This document shows positions 29,641 through 42,257 of a stretch of DNA of 64,000 bases, piece by piece. The DNA is from Pogonophryne albipinna (taxonomy: Eukaryota > Chordata > Actinopteri > Perciformes > Artedidraconidae). Position numbers and translations under genes: made by a program. Under the pieces are notes generated by a model that saw only the letters and a list, made by a program, of their open reading frames with translations, made no database searches and was not told the DNA's origin. Location: NCBI GenBank assembly GCA_028583405.1, contig JAPTMU010000122.1:62001-126000 (forward strand), written 5' to 3'. Within the stretch, counting starts at the first letter, position 1. The number at the start of each line of letters is the position of its first letter.

Positions 29641-29749
29641 GTGTGCTGCTGTTGTTTCTACATTGTGTATCAGAGGCAGGAGAAACAAAGTGAACCAGGG
29701 CTTTGCTTTCAGAGCGTCTCCTCCGTCTCACTCTCTGCTTTCACAAACA

Positions 29750-29754
<5 letters not shown>

Positions 29755-29846
<92 letters not shown>
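29755..29846. repeat. (CA)n microsatellite
   Basis: A 92-bp pure CA run. Confidence 0.98.
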
Positions 29847-29848
<2 letters not shown>

Positions 29849-31755
29849 CTCCCCAGTTCAATGCTCTGTATGTGATATGCAGCACTTCCCCTGTTATTGC
29901 CTTGTTTCCAGGAGCCTCGTATCGTTTCACTCTGAGTCCAGTTTCTATCTTTGTCCTCAGCTTTGTGCAGGTTTTAGTCATCGTTGGTACACACATTTTA
30001 ATCTGTCTTCACTCCCACAATGCACCCTGCTGAATCACTGGCTCAGGACCTGTGTATACGCGTCGTACACAAGTGTGTGTGTGTCTCTTAATGCAGCAGC
30101 AGAGGAATACCTAATTGTGAATGTGTAATATTAAGCTTTACATATACTGTATATTGATTGTGTGTGTGTGTGTGTCAGAGAGCCCTCTTCACACTGATTC
30201 ATGGTGAACACACACTTCCTCCTCGGACAGTTCTCTTATTTTTTGTGTTACCCTCTTCCCAGAGGCGTTCTGTAGGAATCATTAGATCCACGTCTCAGCA
30301 AGAATCAGAACATCTGAGACTGGAGATGTCGGAACGATCACTTCCTGTGGGTCAGACTGTGCAGAAGTTCAACCATTCAGATGTTCTACTTCCTCCGTGT
30401 TACTGTAGATCAAACTTTTTGATTAAAGGTCCATCTGTGAATTTTATACAAGGTCACTGGTCCGGATCAATGCCAGTAAAGCCCCCCCCCCCCCCCCCGC
30501 CCCCTGGAGCGGAGCAACAAAACTGAAATGAAGAAGCAGTTTCTTACGGCGCTATGCATTTTGAGGGGGTTTCCCGACATGTCGTTGCAGTAGATTAAAG
30601 GGTGTTTCACGTTTCACGTGGTCGTTGCTGTGGACCTTCTTAATCTACCTGCTTTGGGGGCCCCTTCTGGTCCGAGCACTTGCCTGTCAGCAAACGGCGC
30701 CACACGTTCATTCTCACAACGCGCCAGACACAAGAAAATATACATTGATTTACATCAGAACGTTTTAATAGTTTTAATTTTGTATAATTTGTATTTGTTA
30801 TAATGGGACACAGGGTTCGGTCCGGAGTTTGAGAAGCCCTGCTGTGGATGTGCTGATATGTTAAAACACATACATGAGATCATTGATTAGTGCGTTGGAT
30901 CCTAAACATCGTCTACTTCCAGCTTCTCAGTTGTGAGGATTTGCTGCCTTTCCTTTTTTTTTTTTATTCCTTATAAATGTGTGTTTTTTTATTTAAAGAG
31001 TTTTAGTAGTACAATCAAAACAATGTGGAGATAAAAGCTTGGGTTTTAGGCAACTGTGAAAGACATGTATCACTTTTTATGACAGTTTTAATAGCTATTT
31101 GTCTACAGACTAATTGATAATACATGCTATAATTGTTTGTTGAAGTCTATGGATGTCACCAGAGACTATACGTTGGGTGCCATGTTGAGGCCAATATTTG
31201 GAAAACTGATAGACGGTGTGTTAGTAGGCTAAACTCACTACTGACGCACACGTTTTTTCCACTTAAATGTAGAGTAAATGACATGCTTTCCTCATAACGA
31301 GTTATAAAATCGGTGTTGAAATCCAATTAACGTTAGCTTTTAGCTGTAAGCTGCTATCTCTAGGTTGTTTTCTATTGGCTGCTGCTGTTAGGTGGTTCAT
31401 TAGAGTTACTATTGTGCGTTAAAGCTCTTTTCAGTTGAAGGTAAATGTAAGCCTTATTGTGAAGTGTTCAATAGTGAAGTTGTTTAAGGGGAGAAACTTC
31501 AAGTCAGAGATGTTTTCACTTTGAGAGAGAATACTGACGTGTACCTTTCCAACGAGTCGTTCAATTATAGTTTGATAACTAGATATGTGGTTGTAGTTTA
31601 GATCAAAGTGTAGTGTTGGTTAACATGCAGTAAACAGTCGATATAAACACACAGTATATTTCATTTTACTCAAATGCAGCTTTGACATTGGTCCACTTCT
31701 TTATCAGCATCCAACAGAGACTGTCTGTAGGTTATCTGATGTACTGCCCTTTAAT

Positions 31756-31756
<1 letters not shown>
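29847..31756. other. cask: CASK intron 5, repeat debris only
   Basis: An interspersed fragment at about 30090-30158 matches 20040-20112. A poly-C run lies at 30482-30498. A segment ending GTTTGAGAAGCCCTG (about 30838) resembles a MITE terminus but I found no clear partner. Otherwise AT-rich unique DNA. Confidence 0.5.

Positions 31757-31828
<72 letters not shown>
31757..31828. repeat. (CA)n microsatellite
   Basis: A 72-bp pure CA run. Confidence 0.98.
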
Positions 31829-31831
<3 letters not shown>

Positions 31832-32129
31832 CTTGTTGGATATGGATCAGCTCGAGTGCCGCATCGCTCATGCATGAAAGTCACTGAATTCATTGAAACC
31901 CTGATGTTCATAAATCACTGTGATGCCTCAGTATTTAGCTTCTTCACCACAGACAGCAGCACCGCCATGTTTGTTTCTATATCTCTATCTCTATCGATCT
32001 GCGTGTCTTCACCTTTGGACCTCCTGCTGACGCCACTGGAATAATTAGGTTATCTGGCTCTAAGTTTGAAAGATTATGCAAAAGCGTGCTGTGCAGGAGT
32101 TGAAGTCATGTAATCAGAGGAATATATAA

Positions 32130-33510
32130 GGAGGGTTGCCTCTAATTATTAGTAAGGGAAATAGTAGAGAACTAGCTAACATGCTACATGTCTGTTTAAC
32201 ATCATTGGATCATCACTGTTGTACCAAAGGATGCTCAGAGATATCCTACTTTCCAAAAACAAAGAAACCTGGTGGTTAAAACAAGAGAAACATACAGCAT
32301 TTTGATCTGCAGACCCCTGATCCTCACGTCGGGTTGAGCGACCTGAAGAATCCATAAAAACGGCACAAGATTGAGATGCAAAATATAATCAGATGCAACG
32401 TTCAGGGAATATTTAAGGCAAGCCAAGTTTATTTATATAGCACTTTTCAACACAAGGCAATTCAAAGTGCTTTACAAAAAATGAAAGACATTAAGAAAAT
32501 GGCATTTAAATCAGTCATTAAAAAGGAAAGCTAATAAAAGAAACATTAAAAGAAAAAATACATGGATAAAAGTTACAGTGCAGTTTAAGATGTGAATAGT
32601 TCAATTAAAAGCAGCGACAAAAAGAAAAGTCTTTAGTCTGGATTTAAGGGAGAAGTTGCCTCTAATAAGTGAGAGAAATGAAGACTAGCTAACATGCTAT
32701 ATGCACATGACCGTTTAACAGCATCTTGATCATAGTGAAACCATTACTTCAGATGCAGAGGTCTCCTACTTTCCATAAACAAAGAAACATGTTGATAGAA
32801 ACTAGGAACAAAACTAAATGATGCAGTTTCATGTAACAAATCTGTGTTTCTACCGGCACGCTTTTCAGCTACGTTTGCTCAGCTTGCAACCGGTTTGCAC
32901 TTAGGATAAGGATATGTGGCCCAGGTTTGAATGCACAAGTTTGAATGCCAGTGAGTTTCCTTTGCGGTGTGTGTGTGTGCTGCATCACGCTGTGTAGAAG
33001 TGGAAGTCATACTGAAAGTCCGATCTTCAAACCACCGACCTCACGTCGTGTTGAACAACCTGAAGAGTCCATAAAAACGGCACAAGATTTAGATGTAAAA
33101 CATAATCAGATGCAACGTTCAGGGAAGGGGAAAGTTGCCTCTAATAAGTGAGAGAAGTCACCAAATGCACCAAATGATGCACAGAGGTCTAGTCCTTTCA
33201 AAAACATACACAACTGGTGATTAAAACCAGGATAAAAACAGCAAAATATCCATGTTTTCTCTGCACAATGTTCCCCTCCTGCTAACGTTAGCTCAGCACC
33301 AACCTGTTCAGACTAACTCTGTTTAAACCTACGCTTTATTAGGTCATGGAGCTCAGTTTTGAGGTTTGAATGCCACCAGCAGTGAGTTTCCTTTGCGGTG
33401 TGTGTGCTGCGTCACGCTGTGCAGAAGTGGAAGTCATGCTGAATGTCTGATCTTCAAACCACTGATCCTCACGTCGCGTTGAGCTACCGTAGAGAGGCAT
33501 GACTTCAGAG
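32130..33510. repeat. Diverged local triplication
   Basis: Three successive related blocks (about 32130-32410, 32650-33125 and 33130-33510) share GTTGCCTCTAATAAGTGAGAG, TCCATAAAAACGGCACAAGA, ATAATCAGATGCAACGTTCA and GTGAGTTTCCTTTGCGGTGT with many differences. The first two are separated by a later repeat insertion (32415-32640). No coding function is evident. Confidence 0.75.
32415..32640. repeat. Dispersed repeat (TTTATTTATATAGCAC type)
   Basis: It begins GCCAAGTTTATTTATATAGC and CAATTCAAAGTGCTTTACAA. The same family occurs inverted at 61665-61950. This is a very common fish interspersed repeat; the family name is not assigned. Confidence 0.65.
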
Positions 33511-33845
33511 TTACGACCGTGAAATGAACACAGAGACACGCACCGTACAACAATCTGCAGGAGTGCTAAGAAAGAGATCTGCTGTCAGAAGACTCAGCAG
33601 GTTTCTCCTCTGTGACTTTCAGTGTTTGGATTCCTAGAATAGTCTCTCTGCGGGAACTCTGGAACTTTTGTACAAACATTCATGACTTCTGGAGGTATTT
33701 CTGCGCTCGAGTGAGAGAGAAACTGTGGTTCGAGTTGTGTTTGAATCTAAATATTGCACTGTAACTGTGTGGTAAGCTGGTGTCGGTCACAGTGTTGGGT
33801 CATTCCTCTAAAAGACATACACACACATGTTAGTTCTCTTTATGC

Positions 33846-34169
33846 CAGTGTTTCATACCAAGGACCACTTGGCCAATAACAAAAACACTCGCGGACCACC
33901 TAACTCCACAAATATAAAAAAACACATCGTTTTTCTAGAACAGATTACAAATGGCCTGAAAATGGTACAAACAGGTGGCAACATGTGTGATGAAGGTGTT
34001 GCCCTGGGCTATATCATGCAATCGAAAGTTAAACTTAACCTCGCTCCATTGCGGAGATATTCCTGCGAGAGTGCAGAAAACTGAAATGAATTCTTTATTT
34101 CAAATTTGACATTTTACCAATATACTCACGGACCACTAGGGGGCGCGGACCACACTTTGAGAAGCACTG
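33846..34169. mobile_element. Short hAT-like MITE
   Basis: The ends are CAGTGTTTCATACC (left) and TTTGAGAAGCACTG (right), with GGACCAC words inside both ends (AAGGACCACTTGG; CGGACCACACTTTG). The flanking octamers CTTTATGC and CTTTACAC agree at five or six positions, consistent with a decayed 8-bp duplication. 324 bp, non-coding. Confidence 0.65.
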
Positions 34170-35412
<1,243 letters not shown>

Positions 35413-35643
35413 CTGCATACAATTAGTCACAAACTGCTGGTGATAAATGAGCCTCGGTGTCCAGGTTGGACGGGGAACTTGTGTCGCTCAGTGCTCGTCA
35501 CGTTCAGAGAAGATTTGGTGTTTTGAGAACTGCAGCTTTTCCTGTCCTTGCAGATAATCGATTTAGTCATTTTACATGCAAAACTGGCCCAAATATGGTT
35601 TTGAGCATCACAAAAACTCCCCTTTTCTCTAATTCATATTATC

Positions 35644-36300
35644 TTAAAGGTCCCATGTCATGTTTTTCTGGTTATCACCCGTCCCCTTGTGTGAAGAAGC
35701 TTTTTCTGCATGTGAACGGTCTGCAGAGTCAAAACCCTCAAAGTACACCCTGTAGCGAGTAAAACTCTAAAACAGAGAAGACCTGTCTGTGCTGCCCCAG
35801 AACGCCTCGTTGGACATTTCTCTTTTTCATCCTGGGTACAGTGACGTATTGGGTATAGTGACGTAACGTGCGCGGTGCCGTTACGTTTGGACCAATCCGC
35901 GGACTTCCTCACACACACACACTCGGCGGGATGTTGCGAGGCTCGCTGCTGCGAGGAGCGGGACACTGTGAGCCGGCGCACTGGTGTGGGGTCGGCGAGA
36001 CAGCGAGACACCGCGGAACTCAGCCTGGGCGCACACACAAACTCCCAGCCAGGCTGCGGGTGTGTGTGTTTGTTCGGGCTGTGTCTCGCTGTCTCGCAGA
36101 CGGCCACTGGGCTCACAGGGGGGGGGGGGGGGGGAGCTCCAACAAGCCGTTTAGGACAGAGAGAGAATACACAGACTATACAGAGATGCTGTTTGAGAAA
36201 CCAATGTGAGTTTGGAACATTGAACAATTTAAATCTATTCTAGTAGACCTCAACAATGGAACTGTGATCAGTAGAAATGGCCGTGACACGGGACCTTTAA
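35644..36300. mobile_element. TTAA-target MITE, family B, copy 1
   Basis: The left end is TTAAAGGTCCCATGTCATG; the reverse complement of the right end is TTAAAGGTCCCGTGTCACGG. It is bounded by TTAA on both sides (35644-35647 and 36297-36300), the target duplication used by piggyBac-type transposases. The flanks match the unoccupied related sequence at 40040-40215, where a single TTAA (40129-40132) stands at the insertion point. 657 bp, non-coding. A poly-G run lies at 36118-36134. Confidence 0.88.
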
Positions 36301-36412
36301 AGTGATTTTCTTTGAGTTTCTGACGAAAGGAGACATTTAAAGGCATCCCCTCTTTCACTGCTATTGCAAATGATCCAAAAGTCTCCCTGAAAGAGGCCCT
36401 TTAATGCTTCTA

Positions 36413-36604
36413 GGGTTCTCCCTTTCCTGTAGTTCTGTAGGTTTCTGTGCATGTAAATGGTCTGCAAAGGCTAACATCCCTGTGTTTCCTAAAGTTTAAA
36501 TATCACAAACAATCCATTTAAACTTTATGAAACACAGGGATGTTAGCCTTTGCAGACCATTTACATGCACAGAAACCTATAGAACTACAGGAAAGGGAGA
36601 ACCC
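36413..36604. repeat. Near-perfect hairpin: 89-bp arms, 14-bp loop
   Basis: Arm 1 (36413-36501, GGGTTCTCCCTTTCCTGTAG...) and arm 2 (36516-36604) are reverse complements with about two mismatches over 89 bp. The loop is ATCACAAACAATCC. Each arm matches the left part of the TTAA family A element (TGCATGTAAATGGTCTGCAA, ATCCCTGTGTTT), so the hairpin is made of two inverted copies of that element's end. Either DNA strand transcribed would fold into a long RNA stem. Confidence 0.93.
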
Positions 36605-36642
36605 TGATATTTGATATTTCTACACTCTATGTACGTCTAGTG

Positions 36643-38315
36643 CAGGGGTCTCCAACACGTCGATCGCGAGCTACCGGTCGCTCGCGGGCAGCTTTTCAGT
36701 CGCTCGCCGCTCGATTATCGATTATAGCGTAGTAAGGTTGCTTCTTGATTTTTCGGCCGCGGCTGGACAATAACGTTTTTTTATTTTAGAATTGTTTCTG
36801 TCACACGAATATCAAATTGGTCGGTGACGCAGAGATCAAGGAGCAGATGTGACAGCGGCACAGCGACACCACTCACGGAGCAGTCTGCTTTATCCAGCAA
36901 CACCAGTCAGAACCAACAGCAGAATGACCCCCCGCTCTGAATCAGTCCGTGTCGCTGCGGCTCAGAGACACACAGGGAGGGATTTGTGTTTTTTGAAAAA
37001 CACTCGTTATCGTCATGTCAGGTTTTTGGTGGATTTAATCAAGTCTTGGATTGCAGAGTATGAATGTCCTCTTGCTATTTTAAGTTGATAAATACTTGTG
37101 TGAAGTTTGTGAAGGCAGGAGGAAAGCTTCCGCGATCACCGTCTCCTCTCCGTTCCTCCAAACCCCGCCCCCTCCCTGAAAAATAATGAGTGACAGGCTG
37201 ACAGTGACCCGATAGAAACTTTATTATTCACTTAATCACTGATTGAGATATAATGAAGCTAACTTACTCTCATACATTCATGGGATTTATGTAACAGTAG
37301 GACAGAGAATGTAAGTGTGCACCCACATGCACTATTTTTGTTTTTATAATGCTGTTGTAAATACTCCTGTTGTCTGCTGTGTTCAGACTCAAGTCATGTG
37401 TGTGATGCCTCATTCAGGACATTCAGTGTCCTTTTTTTAACAGAAGGCCGTTGCTAGAAGCTGCAGCTAGACTGCAGAAATATTAGTTTTTTGTTTTTGA
37501 GGATGGAACAACTTCACACACAGATATAGGGAGGCTAGACCTATACAATTGAATAATTATGGTTTATAATTTAATGTCAAGACGAAGAAAAAGAAGAAGA
37601 TGGCTGAACTGTTCAGTGTCAATCCTGTGGAGATGGAGGTTATAAATCTCCAAAATCATGTTCAGCTTATGTCTCAGCAAAACTCACAACATTTCTGGAG
37701 CCTTGTAGACTCAGAAAACTCTAAGAACATTCACCAAGCAGCACTGAACACGTCTGCTTTATTTGGCTCTACAGACCTTTGTGAAGCAGCTTTTTCTGAC
37801 ATGAATGAAATCTAAATACAGAACAAGACTGACTGACGAACATGTAAATGTCTCTATTAGAGTGAACCTAAGTGGGTACACTCCAGCATGCACCTCTATG
37901 GTGGACTCCATGCAGCGCCATTCATCTCACTATAACTGTGAAAAAGAGTGAATGCACATATTTTATACATGTGCCATAAGATGTTTGTACGGTGGTGATT
38001 AAGGTGATGTATTTACTATGTGGGCCATAATAAGAAGTGAAAACATTGTATTTTTCTCTTGGACATGTATGTGAATCTTCAGTGATCACTATGTGGGCCA
38101 TGATAATATGTGAGACATTTTCGTTTTTTTGGACCTTGATGTGAAGTTAAGATTTTTGATGAGCTTTGGGTATTGATTTCACACGTGTACAAAAGTAGCT
38201 TAATTCAAATGATGAGTGCTATGTGAATAAATGTAAGCGATGTGATGCAAGTAGCTCTTGGCCACTTTCATTTTTTCAAAGTAGCTCTCGGATGGAGAAA
38301 GGTTGGAGACCCCTG
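36643..38315 (+). mobile_element. Degenerate hAT transposon with 8-bp target duplication
   Basis: The ends are CAGGGGTCTCCAAC and GGTTGGAGACCCCTG, a perfect terminal inverted repeat of about 13 bp, with a perfect 8-bp duplication GTCTAGTG (36635-36642 and 38316-38323). At 1673 bp it is shorter than an autonomous hAT, and it retains a C-terminal transposase fragment (37600-37951). Repeated TGTGGGCCAT words lie near the right end. Confidence 0.93.
37600..37951 (+). pseudogene. C-terminal hAT transposase relic
   Basis: An open frame from 37600 encodes 71 residues ending ALFGSTDLCEAAFSDMNEI, then a frameshift. The neighbouring frame continues with SKYRTRLTDEHVN and runs to a stop at 37949-37951. 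The pattern (small-residue-rich SxFGSTxxCExxFSxMNxIKSKYRxRLTDEH) is typical of the hAT C-terminal dimerisation region of the Charlie/ZBED-like group. The N-terminal zinc finger and catalytic DDE parts are missing or unrecognisable, so it is inactive. Confidence 0.8.
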
Positions 38316-38721
38316 GTCTAGTGCATTGTGCATCCTCCTACATTCAAACTAACATTTACAGGAACTCACACTTGCAAAAATGTGAGGGTGTGAAACACGT
38401 ATTCAGTACTTGTTAGTTGAGTTCATATGTATATTACATGCTATGCTTCACACAGGATGACCTTCTGCCCTAATGCATGCTGGGTGTTTCTGTGAAACCT
38501 CCACTTAAAACAGGATGCTGCCCACTGTGTGAAGAACTTTTTAAAAAGTGCTGTGAGCAGTTTTCTCCTCTCCTGGGAGAGCTGCTGCTGGCGGAGACGA
38601 TCCTTCACGCCTCGTTTTGCCCGAACACACACAGACAATAATCAGTCAGTGTGTGAGAGCCTGACAACCAGCGGAACTAACGCCACCTCAGAGACCCTCT
38701 CTCTATCTGCATCACAGCAAC
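38316..38721. other. cask: CASK intron 5, nothing recognised
   Basis: Unique-looking sequence between the hAT element and the 23-bp array. Confidence 0.5.
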
Positions 38722-39118
38722 ACACACACTTAGAGACATGATGCACACACACTTAGAGACATGATGCACACACACTTAGAGACATGATGCACACACACTT
38801 AGAGACATGATGCACACACACTTAGAGACATGATGTACACACACTTAGAGACATGATGCACACACACTTAGAGACATGATGCACACACACTTAGAGACAT
38901 GATGCACACACACTTAGAGACATGATGCACACACACTTAGAGACATGATGCACACACACTTAGAGACAAGATGCACACACACTTAGAGACAAGATGCACA
39001 CACACTTAGAGACATGATGCACACACACTTAGAGACATGATGCACACACACTTAGAGACATGATGCACACACACTTAGAGACATGATGCACACACACTTA
39101 GAGACATGATGCACACAC
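38722..39118. repeat. 23-bp minisatellite, about 17 copies
   Basis: The unit ACACACACTTAGAGACATGATGC is nearly homogeneous, with occasional ACAAGATGC or TGTACAC variants. It leads directly into a CA run at 39146, which suggests the array grew out of the microsatellite. Confidence 0.96.
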
Positions 39119-39139
39119 ACACACACACTTAAATACATG

Positions 39140-39145
<6 letters not shown>

Positions 39146-39221
<76 letters not shown>
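39146..39221. repeat. (CA)n microsatellite
   Basis: A 76-bp CA run directly after the 23-bp array. Confidence 0.97.
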
Positions 39222-39228
<7 letters not shown>

Positions 39229-40039
39229 TACCTCTTCAATAATGCAGACTCAATTACCGAACAAGGTTTGTGACACATGGATATTAAATATTGAAAGACT
39301 CCCGCTGCACATGACGGCTGCTCCACAAACACACCTTGCATTCTTCAAAAGGACATCCATAGATTTACCCTGAGGCTGTTTTTACCATGTTTGCAACGTC
39401 AATAAAAACACCTTAAAAACTCAGATTTATCGACGCAGTTGAAGTAAAGTACGAGTCAAAATTGCACTTTAAAATGTAACTGGGTTTTTCTTTATTAATG
39501 GCTTTTAGTTTCAGTTCAATATGTTTAAATCTAGTGTTTTGTCTATGATTTGGATCAATTGTCATCCATATTCAGCTACAAACAACATTAGGTTGATTTC
39601 AGTAGGGAGATATATAGTACATCAAATATCCCCAAATTTAACAACTAAAAACCTTTATCGATATTTTAAGGTTGACACTTGCTGCTTAATGAAATATTAA
39701 AACAAACAAATACATAACTTGACTTAAAAACAGTGTTTAAACCAGGAAAGATAAACACTTATGCCATCTTGTGATAGGACAATATCCAAAATGTGAGACG
39801 ATGTAAAGTCTTATATCTCAATGTCATAAAAAACCGATGTATTACAAAGCATTATACTCCAGTTTCTTTGACTGCTACAAAGCCAAACTACCATGGAAAC
39901 GTAAGACTATCATTATTCCTTTTTAACTGAATAGATAAAACACCTGATTATATAAAGAAACTGAATGCCTCTTCCTAACCATGAAAACATGATACAGCTG
40001 CAAATATTAGACAAGTATTAAACAAAAATAACTTTTTTG
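39222..40039. other. Region 3' of gpr82, AT-rich
   Basis: No exon or repeat is recognised. TTTATT (AATAAA on the minus strand) occurs at about 39491 and could serve as a gpr82 polyadenylation signal, but nothing confirms it. Confidence 0.4.
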
Positions 40040-40215
40040 ATAATATAATTGGTAATTTTACATGCAAAACTGGCCTAAATATGGTTTTTACCCTCGCACA
40101 AATAAAGATTCCTCTGTTTCATATTATGTTAAAGGGATTTTTCTTAAGGTTTCTGACAAAATAAGAGACATTTAAAAGCATCGACTCTGACACGGCTATT
40201 TCAGAAGGGCCTCTT
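40040..40215. repeat. Unoccupied relative of the family B insertion site
   Basis: Related to 35565-35643 plus 36301-36375: shared words are TTTTACATGCAAAACTGGCC, AAATATGGTTTT, TTTCTGACRAAA and GAGACATTTAAARGCATC. Here the two halves are joined at a single TTAA (40129-40132), which is the pre-insertion state of the family B MITE at 35644-36300. It lies directly downstream of the gpr82 stop codon. Confidence 0.8.
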
Positions 40216-40221
40216 TCACAT

Positions 40222-40431
40222 TTACAGAAAACTTCCTTGACTTATATCCGCTGTGGCCAGGTTCCCTTCCTCCAGCGGACCGGCCGAGGAGGATTTCGTG
40301 CTTCCAGTTTTGTTCTGGTTGCACCTTAAGAGTTTCAAGGTTTGATGACGGAAGGTCTTGTCCAACAGGAAGTACATTAAAGGGTCCGTGGATCCTCTCA
40401 AAGCGGCCAAAAGCAGCAAACAGTTCTTCAG
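40222..40431 (-). CDS. gpr82: gpr82 coding exon 4 (TM7 and C-tail)
   Basis: 210 bp including stop, after acceptor CCTCTTCCTCCAG. It encodes LKNCLLLLAALRGSTDPLMYF, LLDKTF and a roughly 40-residue C-tail rich in Ser/Thr/Asn ending GSFL. TM7 carries DPLMY in place of the class A NPxxY motif, and the STDPxxxxLLDKTF stretch is a hallmark of GPR82. Joined in phase 0 to exon 3. The four exons give about 390 residues, against 336 recalled for human GPR82. The array in the preceding intron starts only 35 bp upstream of this exon. Confidence 0.92.
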   Translation of the reverse strand: MKNCLLLLAALRGSTDPLMYFLLDKTFRHQTLKLLRCNQNKTGSTKSSSAGPLEEGNLATADISQGSFL

Positions 40432-40466
40432 CTGGAGGAAGAGGAGAGAGAGGAGATGTATTTGTA

Positions 40467-42228
40467 TTAAAGAGGACATGTTGTGCTGATGCTCAGGTGT
40501 GTATCAGTATGTAGTGTCTCTACTTTAAAGAGTCCTCTCCTGCTGATGTTCAGGTGTATATCAGCATGTAGTGTCTCTACTTTAAAGAGTCCTCTCCTGC
40601 TGATGTTCAGGTGTATATCAGCATGTAGTGTCTCTACTTTAAAGAGTCCTCTCCTGCTGATGTTCAGGTGTATATCAGTATGTAGTGTCTCTACTTTAAA
40701 GAGTCCTCTCCTGCTGATGTTCAGGTGTATATCAGTATGTAGTGTCTCTACTTTAAAGAGTCCTCTCCTGCTGATGTTCAGGTGTATATCAGTATGTAGT
40801 GTCTCTACTTTAAAGAGTCCTCTCCTGCTGATGTTCAGGTGTATATCAGTATGTAGTGTCTCTACTTTAAAGAGTCCTCTCCTGCTGATGTTCAGGTGTA
40901 TATCAGTATGTAGTGTCTCTACTTTAAAGAGTCCTCTCCTGCTGATGTTCAGGTGTATATCAGTATGTAGTGTCTCTACTTTAAAGAGTCCTTTCCTGCT
41001 GATGTTCAGGTGTATATCGGTATGTAGTGTCTCTACTTTAAAGAGTCCTCTCCTGCTGATGTTCAGGTGTATATCAGTATGTAGTGTCTCTACTTTAAAG
41101 AGTCCTCTCCTGCTGATGTTCAGGTGTATATCAGTATGTAGTGTCTCTACTTTAAAGAGTCCTCTCCTGCTGATGTTCAGGTGTATATCAGTATGTAGTG
41201 TCTCTACTTTAAAGAGTCCTCTCCTGCTGATGTTCAGGTGTATATCAGTACGTAGTGTCTCTACTTTAAAGAGTCCTCTCCTGCTGATGTTCAGGTGTAG
41301 ATCAGTTTGTAGTGTCTCTACTTTAAAGAGTCCTCTCCTGCTGATGTTCAGGTGTATATCAGTATGTAGTGTCTCTACTTTAAAGAGTCCTCTCCTGCTG
41401 ATGTTCAGGTGTATATCAGTATGTAGTGTCTCTACTTTAAAGAGTCCTCTCCTGCTGATGTTCAGGTGTATATCAGTATGTAGTGTCTCTACTTTAAAGA
41501 GTCCTCTCCTGCTGATGTTCAGGTGTATATCAGTATGTAGTGTCTCTACTTTAAAGAGTCCTCTCCTGCTGATGTTCAGGTGTATATCAGTATGTAGTGT
41601 CTCTACTTTAAAGAGTCCTCTCCTGCTGATGTTCAGGTGTATATCAGTATGTAGTGTCTCTACTTTAAAGAGTCCTCTCCTGCTGATGTTCAGGTGTATA
41701 TCAGTACGTAGTGTCTCTACTTTAAAGAGTCCTCTCCTGCTGATGTTCAGGTGTATATCAGTATGTAGTGTCTCTACTTTAAAGAGTTCTCTCCTGCTGA
41801 TGTTCAGGTGTATATCAGTATGTAGTGTCTCTACTTTAAAGAGTCCTCTCCTGCTGATGTTCAGGTGTATATCAGTACGTAGTGTCTCTACTTTAAAGAG
41901 TCCTCTCCTGCTGATGTTCAGGTGTATATCAGTATGTAGTGTCTCTACTTTAAAGAGTCCTCTCCTGCTGATGTTCAGGTGTATATCAGTATGTAGTGTC
42001 TCTACTTTAAAGAGTCCTCTCCTGCTGATGTTCAGGTGTATATCAGTATGTAGTGTCTCTACTTTAAAGAGTCCTCTCCTGCTGATGTTCAGTTGTATAT
42101 CAGTATGTAGTGTCTCCACTTTAAAGAGTCCTCTCCTGCTGATGTTCAGGTGTATATCAGTATGTAGTGTCTCTACTTTAAAGAGTCCTCTCCTGCTGAT
42201 GTTCAGGTGTATATCAGTATGTAGTGTT
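40467..42228 (-). repeat. 57-bp tandem array 3, about 31 copies; fills gpr82 intron 3
   Basis: Same unit and orientation as array 2, highly homogeneous with few variants (CAGCATGTAG twice at the left, CAGTACGTAG scattered). The left end reads TTAAAGAGGACATGTTGTGC, the same terminus that closes array 1. The array occupies 1762 of the 1826 bp of gpr82 intron 3 (40432-42257), leaving about 35 bp at the acceptor and 29 bp at the donor. The 550- and 626-codon open frames over it are repeat artefacts. Confidence 0.97.
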
Positions 42229-42257
42229 TCCTATCTAGGAAAGAAAGATGGAGTCAC

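Noticed and set aside
35658..36243. Frames of 113-189 codons on both strands
   Set aside because: They lie inside the family B MITE and its paralogous flanks; no domain is recognisable.
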